Source of the DNA: JAFMKE01 sp037624485
GTDB taxonomy: Bacteria > Bacteroidota > Bacteroidia > Chitinophagales > UBA8649
Length of the DNA stretch: 64,000 bases
Assembly: GCA_037624485.1 (NCBI GenBank)
Contig: JASJJC010000009.1
Location: 124,001 to 188,000 of the forward strand
Direction of reading: 5' to 3'
Shown here: piece by piece, positions 56,649-64,000 of the stretch
Layout: each line of letters opens with the position of its first letter
Position numbering within the stretch: position 1 is the first letter of the stretch
Position numbers and translations under genes: made by a program
The notes under the pieces: generated by a model
Seen by the model: the letters and a program-made list of their open reading frames with translations, nothing else
Database searches by the model: none
What the model was told of the DNA's origin: nothing

Positions 56649-59600
56649 ATGAATTTTTCCTTGAAAAATATCTTCAACTTATACGTAGTCTTAGCGATTT
56701 TGTTTTGTTCAGGGGGAACCATGGCTTTCAGCCAACAGTCTCAAATTACCTTTGGTAAAAACAGGGTGCAGTATAAGGATTTTGATTGGCAATTTTATGA
56801 AACGGATAACTTCCGTATATATTTTTACCAAGGTGGTCAGGACATGGGTAAATATGCTATTATGGCATCGGAAAAATGCTTAATCGAAGTCAATGATCTA
56901 TTAAATGTTAAGCTTGCCGAAAAGTTGGATTTGATTGTCTATAATGATATTTCCGACATGCATCAAACCAATATTGGTTTGGCAGAAGATGTGGAGTCGA
57001 TAAGTGGTACTGTCCAGCTAAAAAACAATAAACTCTTTGTTTATTTTAATGGTGAACACAGCGATATAGATCGTCAAATAAAAGAAGGAATTACACGTAT
57101 TCATATTGGCAAATTATCCAAAGGAAGTGGTTTCCAAGAAGTTATTCAAAATAGCTTGTTGTTAAATTTGCCGGATTGGTTTACAGAAGGCCTCGTGCAA
57201 TATGCCGGCACGCCCTGGAGCACTCAATTAGATAACGAACTGAGGGAAGGCATCCTATCGGGAAGATTTAGTAATCTAAGTAACTTGTCTTCTGATGAAA
57301 TGCGCTTGGTGGGTCATTCCTTATGGAATTATGTTGAAGAAGTATTTGGGATGGACGCCGTTGGAAACCTCTTATATCTTACCAAAGTAAATAGAAGTGT
57401 TGAAGATGGAATTCTATTTGTTACCGGGATGTATCAGGATCGTTTTCTAGAACAATGGTATTACACCTATTTAGAAAAATTTAAAAATGAACAAGCCTTG
57501 TATGATTCTATCAATGAGTCATCGATCTTGCCACTTAAGAAGCATAAATCATTCATTAAGCATCAGGCGAAGTTAAGCCCAGATGGAAAGTATGTCGCAT
57601 ACACCATTAATGATTTAGGTCGTTGGAAAGTCCAAGTGTATAACTTAGAAACGGAAGAAACAATAAGCCTAAAAAAAGGGGGATTTCGAACGACCTCCTT
57701 GGAAACGGATTTGTCCAACCCTTTAGTCGCTTGGGAGCCTAAAGGAAAAAAACTAACAGTAATCTATGAGAAGAAAGATTTGTTTAATATCATTCATTAT
57801 ACCGCTGAGGATTTTAAACGAGAAGCAAAACCAAAACCTATGCGCAAATTTCAAAAGGTTTACGATTTCAGTTATGCGGAAGACAGTCGAAATTTATTGT
57901 TATCTGCCATGCAAATGAGCCAAATTGATATTTTTAAATATTACATGCCGACCAATAGGGTGACGAAGATAACAGACGATTTTTATGACGACTTACAACC
58001 AAGCTATGTGTCCCTAAATGGACGCAGTGGTGCTTTGTTTATATCGAATAGACCTTCAGATGAACTGGTTTCAGGAAGATTGGATACGATTTTACCAAAT
58101 AGTACTTTCGATGTATTTTTCTATGATTTCAATAACCCCATCCAAGCTTTTTCTCAAATCAGTTTCACGCCTTTAGCAAATGAAAAATATCCGCAAGGGT
58201 TTACCGATAGTTCTTACACTTTTTTGAGTGATGCAAGTGGTATATACGCTCAATACGAAGGGACATTAGAAAGAACGCGCACAGCCGATAGGGTCAAGTA
58301 TGTCTATACAATCGAAGAGGACTTAGGGGCGACCGATTCCGTGGTTCTTGATCAAGGAATTTTATTAGAGGATGCGCTCCCTTCGAAACAAACCTTAAAA
58401 GCAATCAAAAACCAGGAAATTGTTGCAGTATATAAGATGCAAGGAGCAAACCAACTATTCAAACAATACAATAGGAATATTGAAGAGCTTAGTATAGGGA
58501 AATTGGATGAATCTCAAGTAGAGCTTTTAAGTATAGATGGTGCGGTAGTTCTTCTCCAAAGTGATATTGATTATACCTATATCCAATCAACTTTAAGTAC
58601 GAAATTCATGATTCGACTTAAGGATGAATTTGAAATTGAACAAAACAAGAAGACTTTTTCGACTAAGCTTTTGGAAGTAGATACCACTAGCCAAGAAGTA
58701 GAGAAAGCAATCATCTATCAAAGTAAATTTGATGGCTGGGAGACCCTGTCCGAAGCGCATAAGCGGGCATGGCTAAATGAAGGATCTAGTCTTGCACAAA
58801 ACACGAGTGATGGATATAAGCTTAGTCGAACAAGACAGTATTTTATTAAATTTATGACCGATAATGTTTCGGTGGGTCTTGACAATTCTTTGCTGGTAAA
58901 TAATTATCAGCCTTTCAACCCATCAGATCCAACATTTACTCAGCCAGGTTTAAATCCTATGCTTCGATTTGGAATTACTGATTTGTTCGAAGACCATAAA
59001 TTATATGGAGGTATTCGTATGCCTTTATTTGGCAATCTAAATCCGCAAGTCAATGGTCAAAGTCTTCCTTTCAAGATTGGAATTTTCGAAAACATGGAGC
59101 TTTTTGTAAGCTATGAAAATTACAAAAAGAGGTGGGATAAAAGTCTTACATTTTACCACAAAAACTTAAGCGAGATAAGGAATATATTCTATCCAACGGT
59201 AAATTTAAATACGCTTGGTGTATTGAACACGAAAACGAATTTGGTAGAATCAAAATTTACCTACCCATTCAATCAGTTGAACAGCCTGCGTGTTAAAGTT
59301 GGTTTTAGGAATGATCGATTCATTGTTAAAGCTACAGATTTTCTGACTTTGAATACTGCAAATAGCAGCCAAAACTGGTTATATAATCGTGTAGAGTATG
59401 TGCATGATCATACCTTAGCCGTTGCGAAGAATGTGAAGTATGGTTTTAGAGCTAATGTATATTTTGAATTTCAAAAAGAGTTTCCAACGCGGGAAGACAC
59501 CATTTTGAAACAGCAAGTGCAGGTTCCAATTTTTAATAACTCTTATTTAATGCTTTGGGGAGTGGATGCAAGGCATTATCAAAAGGTTTATAAAACCATA

Positions 59601-60158
59601 ATTTGGGCCAATCGGTTTGCCTATAGTACCTCAATAGGTACAAATAAAATGGTTTATTATTTAGGTGGGACTGAAGGTATGTTATTGCCAGGATTCAATG
59701 AGAACAGTATTGTGAGTGCTGAAAACAACTATGCCTACCAAAGTCTAGCTGTTAATATGCATGGCTTTCAACATAACATTCGAAATGGGAATAGTTTTGC
59801 AGTGATTAATAGTGAATTGAGAATTCCCATTTTTTCAACCTTTAGTCGTCGAGAACTAAAATCAAGCCTATTAGAAAACTTTCAAATTATTGGATTTTTT
59901 GATGTGGGAACAGCTTGGGAAGGGTTTTCTCCATTTGGTAATGGGAATATAGCCCAAGAGAATAGACAAAATTCGGTTGAGAATCCTACTGCAATAGCTA
60001 GACTAGACGTGTACAAGGAGCCTATTGTGATGGGCTTTGGAACAGGCTTTAGAATGGAATTAATGGGTTATTATATTCGAGCGGATATTGGTTGGGGCTA
60101 TGATACGGGGAAAGTCAATAAGCCACGTTTTCAGTTTGCTTTAGGATATGACTTCTAG
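56649..60158 (+). CDS. large exported protein: degenerate peptidase-MA domain, TolB-like propeller, C-terminal barrel
   Basis: This 1169-residue protein has a signal peptide (to AFSQ). Residues about 40-280 resemble the peptidase MA family: NLPDWFTEGLVQYAGTPW is the conserved second half of the metal site, but the expected HExxH position reads FQEVIQNS, so it is probably inactive. About 290-560 contain TolB/WD40-like strands (KLSPDGKYVAYTINDLGRWKVQVYN). The C-terminal 350 residues are barrel-like with the final strand FQFALGYDF. Bacteroidota homologues are annotated as TolB-like translocation proteins. Function unknown. Confidence 0.75.
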   Translation: MNFSLKNIFNLYVVLAILFCSGGTMAFSQQSQITFGKNRVQYKDFDWQFYETDNFRIYFYQGGQDMGKYAIMASEKCLIEVNDLLNVKLAEKLDLIVYNDISDMHQTNIGLAEDVESISGTVQLKNNKLFVYFNGEHSDIDRQIKEGITRIHIGKLSKGSGFQEVIQNSLLLNLPDWFTEGLVQYAGTPWSTQLDNELREGILSGRFSNLSNLSSDEMRLVGHSLWNYVEEVFGMDAVGNLLYLTKVNRSVEDGILFVTGMYQDRFLEQWYYTYLEKFKNEQALYDSINESSILPLKKHKSFIKHQAKLSPDGKYVAYTINDLGRWKVQVYNLETEETISLKKGGFRTTSLETDLSNPLVAWEPKGKKLTVIYEKKDLFNIIHYTAEDFKREAKPKPMRKFQKVYDFSYAEDSRNLLLSAMQMSQIDIFKYYMPTNRVTKITDDFYDDLQPSYVSLNGRSGALFISNRPSDELVSGRLDTILPNSTFDVFFYDFNNPIQAFSQISFTPLANEKYPQGFTDSSYTFLSDASGIYAQYEGTLERTRTADRVKYVYTIEEDLGATDSVVLDQGILLEDALPSKQTLKAIKNQEIVAVYKMQGANQLFKQYNRNIEELSIGKLDESQVELLSIDGAVVLLQSDIDYTYIQSTLSTKFMIRLKDEFEIEQNKKTFSTKLLEVDTTSQEVEKAIIYQSKFDGWETLSEAHKRAWLNEGSSLAQNTSDGYKLSRTRQYFIKFMTDNVSVGLDNSLLVNNYQPFNPSDPTFTQPGLNPMLRFGITDLFEDHKLYGGIRMPLFGNLNPQVNGQSLPFKIGIFENMELFVSYENYKKRWDKSLTFYHKNLSEIRNIFYPTVNLNTLGVLNTKTNLVESKFTYPFNQLNSLRVKVGFRNDRFIVKATDFLTLNTANSSQNWLYNRVEYVHDHTLAVAKNVKYGFRANVYFEFQKEFPTREDTILKQQVQVPIFNNSYLMLWGVDARHYQKVYKTIIWANRFAYSTSIGTNKMVYYLGGTEGMLLPGFNENSIVSAENNYAYQSLAVNMHGFQHNIRNGNSFAVINSELRIPIFSTFSRRELKSSLLENFQIIGFFDVGTAWEGFSPFGNGNIAQENRQNSVENPTAIARLDVYKEPIVMGFGTGFRMELMGYYIRADIGWGYDTGKVNKPRFQFALGYDF

Positions 60159-60236
60159 GGACGAGTAAATTATTGATAGGCAATCCCTTTTAATATTAAA
60201 TTATTTATACTTTTACTTCACAAAAGGTAGATAAGA

Positions 60237-61109
60237 ATGAAGAAGTTTTTTCAATTTGAGCTTTTTACTTGGAACGAGCATGTATTTTATTTTGGCAATG
60301 TTCTTCTTGCCGGATTTGTATTAGCCATCCTACCTCTTCTTTTTTTGCTGTTTAACAAGTTTATTCTCAATCCCTATTTCCGAAGAAAAGGTGTTGACCC
60401 GGGTCGGAGATATGCAATTGCACAATTGATTAAGTATGTCGTGTATACGCTTACATTTATGCTCATTTTTCAAAGTTTGGGGTTTAAACTTTCAGTCCTA
60501 TGGGCTGCTGGAGCTGCTCTTTTGGTTGGAATAGGTTTAGGATTACAACAAACGTTTAACGATTTTGCATCTGGAGTAATTTTACTGATGGAAGGGACAG
60601 TCCAAAAAGGAGATTGGATTGAAGTAGGACATAATACGATGGGTGAAGTGAAAAAAATTGGACTTCGAACATCTTTGATTACAACTAGGCGAAATATTTC
60701 TATTATTGTCCCTAACTCAAAAATAACAGTAGATAATGTAATTAATCTGAGTCACAACAATAACACTGTCCGATACACTGTCGCAGTGGGCGTGGCTTAT
60801 GGTAGTGATGTTCAATTGGTGAAAAGAGTGCTATTAGAATGTGCGGAAAGACACAGTAAGGTTCTTCCGGGAGCTTTCGTTCGCTTGGTAGAATTCAATA
60901 ATTCTTCTATAGACTTTGAATTGTTGTTTTGGTCCAATGAATATCAACTAATTGAAGATGTTCGAAGCGATTTACGCTTTATGATTGATCATGGATTTAG
61001 AAGATATGGTGTCGTTATTCCTTTCCCTCAGAGAGATTTGCATATCAAAAACTTCCCAGCTACGATGAATGAACCCAGTGACACGCAAGCAAAAGGTAGC
61101 AAAGGTTAA
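60237..61109 (+). CDS. small-conductance mechanosensitive channel (MscS family)
   Basis: This 290-residue channel has TM helices at about 20-42, 62-82 and 88-108, the last being the pore helix (AAGAALLVGIGLGLQQTFNDFASGVILLM). The beta domain EGTVQKGDWIEVG...GEVKKIGLRTSLITTRRNISIIVPNSKI and the C-terminal alpha/beta domain follow. It relieves osmotic downshock. The ending SDTQAKGSKG is a short tail. Confidence 0.92.
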   Translation: MKKFFQFELFTWNEHVFYFGNVLLAGFVLAILPLLFLLFNKFILNPYFRRKGVDPGRRYAIAQLIKYVVYTLTFMLIFQSLGFKLSVLWAAGAALLVGIGLGLQQTFNDFASGVILLMEGTVQKGDWIEVGHNTMGEVKKIGLRTSLITTRRNISIIVPNSKITVDNVINLSHNNNTVRYTVAVGVAYGSDVQLVKRVLLECAERHSKVLPGAFVRLVEFNNSSIDFELLFWSNEYQLIEDVRSDLRFMIDHGFRRYGVVIPFPQRDLHIKNFPATMNEPSDTQAKGSKG

Positions 61110-61112
61110 TAC

Positions 61113-62096
61113 CTAAAAGAATAAAAACAGGTTAATCTTCAAGAAAGACCCCACAACAAAGAATATATACAACAGTAAGAAAAGTACTCCAAAACTTCGT
61201 GGAGTAACTTTGAAAAAACTTACTAAAACTAAAAGCAAAGTCGCAAAGAGCATAAGGGGGATTGCAAATTGATTAAATCCATCATCATCGACAAAGTAAG
61301 GTTTCTGACTGAATACACCCACAACTGTAGGTATTGCTAATACGGCTAGTAGGTTAAATATATTGGAGCCCATCACATTTCCTAAAACGATTCCAAATTG
61401 CTTTTTTCGCGCAGCAGCCACTGTAACCGCAAGCTCTGGTAAGGACGTCCCCAAGGCAACTACTGTTTGAGCAATCACATCGTTACCAAGCGAAAGCATC
61501 TGGCTAATGTTAGTAATGGCATCTATGGTGTATTTTGCGCCAAGCCAAACGCCGAAGCTACTCAATGCAAAAAGTGTGTATTCCTTTTTATGAATTATGG
61601 TTTTATTATGCTTAGAATGTTCAAAATTTTTGTTTGAAAACCAAACCACATAAACTAAGTATATCGCTAATAAAACTAGGCAAATTAATGCTTCAATAAG
61701 CTTGAATGATTTATCCCAAAGGAAACAAGCGCATAAGATGGTAGATAAAATAAGTAGTAAAAATTCTATCCTATGCTCGTCAAACCTGATAACAAATCCG
61801 GTACTTATCAAAATTGCAATTCCCGTTATAAAAAGGATGTTACTTACACTTGAGCCCACGACCGTACCCGTAATAATATCTGGCTCACCACCTAAAATGG
61901 ATGTTATGCCCACTGCAAGCTCGGGTAAGGACGTGCCAAAAGCAACAACTGTAGCTCCTATAATGAAGGCATGAATGTTAAACTTATTGCCTAATTTCTC
62001 AGCAATACAGACAAAGTAATCAGCCGATTTTAAGAGAATTATTAACGCGATAAATAAAACTACAAACCAAGCTGAGATAACAACAATAGGAGACAT
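61113..62096 (-). CDS. sodium/calcium antiporter (CaCA family, YrbG-like)
   Basis: This 327-residue transporter with about ten TM helices has the two inverted alpha repeats: FIIGATVVAFGTSLPELAVGIT with GSSVSNILFITG, and VIAQTVVALGTSLPELAVTVAA with GNVMGSNIFNLLAVLAIP. Both Glu and Asn ion ligands are conserved. It exchanges Na+ or H+ for Ca2+ at the inner membrane. Three bases separate its stop from that of mscS. Confidence 0.93.
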   Translation of the reverse strand: MSPIVVISAWFVVLFIALIILLKSADYFVCIAEKLGNKFNIHAFIIGATVVAFGTSLPELAVGITSILGGEPDIITGTVVGSSVSNILFITGIAILISTGFVIRFDEHRIEFLLLILSTILCACFLWDKSFKLIEALICLVLLAIYLVYVVWFSNKNFEHSKHNKTIIHKKEYTLFALSSFGVWLGAKYTIDAITNISQMLSLGNDVIAQTVVALGTSLPELAVTVAAARKKQFGIVLGNVMGSNIFNLLAVLAIPTVVGVFSQKPYFVDDDGFNQFAIPLMLFATLLLVLVSFFKVTPRSFGVLFLLLYIFFVVGSFLKINLFLFF

Positions 62097-62146
62097 ATAG
62101 CAAATTTAATCTAGAGGTAAGAAGGATGTCAATGATTGTCTATATT

Positions 62147-62749
62147 TCACCCTGCTTCAGCAACAACTTCAGTTACTTGAGGAATCATTCTTTTCAGCAT
62201 AGCTTCAATCCCATCTTTCAAAGTAGCACTACTACTTGGGCATCCAGAGCAAGCACCCTGCATAATTAAAGTTACAATACCATTATCAAATGACTTAAAA
62301 GCGATATTTCCACCATCCATTTCAACCGCAGGCTTTACATATTTATCCAGCAATTCGATTATCTGAGCATCGATGCCAATAACTTTTGCATTTTCAGCTT
62401 TAAGATTTTTTTGTTGTTCAAAAAAAGCTGGACTTACGATCTCTTTATCCGATAAAATATACTCCTTAAGAAAAGATTTCAATTCAAAACTTAGTTCAAA
62501 CCACTCTTCCTCTGTTTCCTTTTTTGAAAGGGTAACAAAATCATTGGAAATAAATACACTATCAATATATTCAAATTCAAATAAGGCCTGGGCAAGAGGC
62601 GAAAGCGAAGCTTCTTGCACGCTTTTGCACTCTAACATTTCATTAGGCAATAAAACACTCGTAGACACAAACTTTAACATCTTAGGGTTTGGAGTGCTTT
62701 CTGTATAAATTTCAACAAATTTCACTGTCTCTTTTTCCATTATCATCAA
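62147..62749 (-). CDS. Nfu-type iron-sulfur scaffold protein
   Basis: This 200-residue protein has an N-terminal Nfu_N domain (YTESTPNPKMLKFVSTSVLL...LAQALFEFEYIDSVFISNDFVTLSK) and a C-terminal NifU-like domain (LLDKYVKPAVEMDGGNIAFKSFDNGIVTLIMQGACSGCPSSSATLKDGIEAMLKRMIP). The CSGC pair holds a 4Fe-4S cluster for delivery to apoproteins. The start could be M1 or Met4 (MEKETVKF), and M4 is likelier. It is divergent from purF. Confidence 0.92.
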   Translation of the reverse strand: MMIMEKETVKFVEIYTESTPNPKMLKFVSTSVLLPNEMLECKSVQEASLSPLAQALFEFEYIDSVFISNDFVTLSKKETEEEWFELSFELKSFLKEYILSDKEIVSPAFFEQQKNLKAENAKVIGIDAQIIELLDKYVKPAVEMDGGNIAFKSFDNGIVTLIMQGACSGCPSSSATLKDGIEAMLKRMIPQVTEVVAEAG

Positions 62750-62758
62750 TTATATTTG

Positions 62759-62766
62759 CAAAGGTA
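62759..62766 (-). promoter_or_regulatory. -7 element of the nfu gene
   Basis: On the minus strand TACCTTTG matches TAnnTTTG; it is 10 bases upstream of the longest start. Confidence 0.5.
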
Positions 62767-62784
62767 ATCCACAATTGTATAATA

Positions 62785-62817
62785 TTGGCTTATTAAATAT
62801 CATTTTATCTACCTTTG
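62785..62817 (+). promoter_or_regulatory. promoter of purF
   Basis: TTG at 62785-62787 and TACCTTTG at 62810-62817 are 22 bases apart; the start codon is 14 bases on. Confidence 0.6.
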
Positions 62818-62830
62818 CACTTTTACAACT

Positions 62831-64000
62831 ATGAGTGATTCTATAAAGCACGAATGCGGCATTGCCTATTTAAGACTTCTTAAACCACAGCAGTACTACA
62901 TTGACAAGTATGGCACGGCCTCTTATGCCGTAAATAAGATGTACTTGTTAATGGAGAAACAGCACAATAGAGGTCAAGATGGCGCTGGCCTAGCTTACAT
63001 TAAATTTGACACTCAACCTGGGGAGCAATATATTAATAGACATAGGAGCGTTAAGCAACAGCCTTTGCAGGATATTTTCAAAAGAGTATTTAAAGAGTTT
63101 AATGAAAAAACAAAGAATGTATCAAAAAGTCAATTGAATGCAAGTTGGTTGAAGAGCAATTTATCCTCAGCCGGCGAAATATTTCTTGGGCATTTGCGAT
63201 ATGGCACACATGGAGGAAACAGTATTCAATCCTGTCACCCATTTATTAGAAAGAATAATTGGAGAAGTAGAAATTTGGTCATGGCTGGCAATTTCAACTT
63301 AACCAATGTAGATGAGTTGATTAACTTCTTGGTTGAAATAGGACAGCACCCTATCCAAAAACGCGATACCGTCACGGTAATGGAAAAAATTGGGCACTAT
63401 GTAGATCGGGATGTTCAGCGTATTTTTGACAAGTATAAAGCTGAAAATTATGACCACAAAACCGTATCTACTTTTATTGAAAAAGAATTGGATATAGAAA
63501 ACATTCTTAGGATGTCTGCGAAGGACTTTGATGGAGGTTATTTAATGGCAGGTCTAGTAGGTCATGGAGACTCTTTTGTTTTGAGAGACCCCAACGGTAT
63601 ACGCCCAGGATACTATTACATAGATGATGAAATTGTTGTGGTAGCTTCAGAGCGTCCGGCAATTCAAACGACGTTTAATGTCAATTCTGATAAGGTTAAA
63701 ATAATCCCTCCGGGTAATGCGCTAATCGTAAAAAAAGACGGGCAAATTTACTTGAAGGAATGTGTTGAACCCAAGGAAGTTCTTTCTTGTAGTTTTGAGC
63801 GCATCTATTTCTCTCGTGGCACGGATACTGAAATTTATAAAGAACGTTTGGATTTGGGTTATCGACTCACAGAGCGTGTGATGAAAGAGGTGGAATATGA
63901 TTACGAGAATACCGTATTTTCCTTTATTCCAAATACGGCTGAAGTAGCTTTTTACGGTTTATTAAAAGGAATAGAAGAGCACATCAATGCACACAAACAA
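62831..64000 (+). CDS. purF: amidophosphoribosyltransferase, 3' truncated by window edge
   Basis: 390 codons are visible and open at the right edge. The protein begins MSDSIKHECGIA, and Cys9 would be the N-terminal nucleophile of the class II glutaminase after removal of eight residues. Features include EKQHNRGQDGAGLAYI, LGHLRYGTHGG (glutamine loop) and LVMAGNFNLTN. Then DFDGGYLMAGLVGHGDSFVLRDPNGIRPGYYY and VEPKEVLSCSFERIYFSRGTDTEIY lead into the phosphoribosyltransferase domain, whose PRPP loop is beyond the window. It catalyses the first step of purine synthesis. The protein has insertions relative to the E. coli enzyme, as usual in Bacteroidota. Confidence 0.95.
   Translation, partial: MSDSIKHECGIAYLRLLKPQQYYIDKYGTASYAVNKMYLLMEKQHNRGQDGAGLAYIKFDTQPGEQYINRHRSVKQQPLQDIFKRVFKEFNEKTKNVSKSQLNASWLKSNLSSAGEIFLGHLRYGTHGGNSIQSCHPFIRKNNWRSRNLVMAGNFNLTNVDELINFLVEIGQHPIQKRDTVTVMEKIGHYVDRDVQRIFDKYKAENYDHKTVSTFIEKELDIENILRMSAKDFDGGYLMAGLVGHGDSFVLRDPNGIRPGYYYIDDEIVVVASERPAIQTTFNVNSDKVKIIPPGNALIVKKDGQIYLKECVEPKEVLSCSFERIYFSRGTDTEIYKERLDLGYRLTERVMKEVEYDYENTVFSFIPNTAEVAFYGLLKGIEEHINAHKQ

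Overview
The window is a chromosomal segment of a Bacteroidota bacterium, most likely of the gliding flavobacterial type. The evidence is a gldJ - porP/sprF-like - porU - porV cluster for type IX secretion and gliding, a class-typical lgt, porU ending in a T9SS sorting domain, -7 elements of the form TAnnTTTG in front of many genes, AT-rich sequence, and a tmRNA tag peptide (GESNFAMAA) of the Bacteroidota kind. The exact genus cannot be read from the sequence.

Layout. 1-15 kb: end of ssb, an SRPBCC protein, a secreted protein with a caspase-like His/Cys pair, a PhoR/PhoB-like two-component pair, a lipoprotein that looks like a deletion chimera, ferritin, a 2OG-Fe(II) oxygenase, a membrane glycosyltransferase, miaE, parE-type topoisomerase, two CheY-like regulators, an Omp85-type barrel protein and msrA. 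15.5-16.8 kb: tmRNA (ssrA, minus strand) whose terminator and 3' end are repeated 791 bp away, bracketing one small gene. 16.8-21.4 kb: plsC-like, an M28 peptidase/glutaminyl cyclase lipoprotein, cysS, an alpha/beta hydrolase, rpmE. 21.6-29.4 kb: T9SS/gliding cluster. 29.4-36.8 kb: DAHP synthase-chorismate mutase, cysN-cysD-cysC (PAPS synthesis), gcvT, DUF2452, rhodanese, pgk. 37.3-44.7 kb: tRNA-Glu(TTC) followed by a 7.2-kb accessory region that ends in a second copy of the tRNA 3' end plus a second terminator, so it looks like a tRNA-targeted island. It holds only uncharacterised, mostly exported proteins, a TPR lipoprotein and several dispersed direct repeats, with no integrase. 44.7-48 kb: a lipoprotein and a large collagen-like surface protein. 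48.4-64 kb: a housekeeping block with a DEAD-box helicase, a DksA/TraR-like protein, an RprX/RprY-like two-component pair, mtaB, lgt, a metallo-beta-lactamase-fold hydrolase, a TolB/barrel protein, MscS, a CaCA antiporter, an Nfu-type protein and the start of purF.

The genes that clearly work together are the T9SS set (gldJ, porP-like, porU, porV), the PAPS-forming set cysC-D-N, the two two-component pairs, and the translationally coupled exported pair in the island (785 aa + 346 aa lipoprotein). The strongest candidates for undescribed biology are the tRNA-Glu island with that pair, the ssrA-flanking micro-insertion, the caspase-like secreted protein and the lipoprotein/TonB-receptor chimera.
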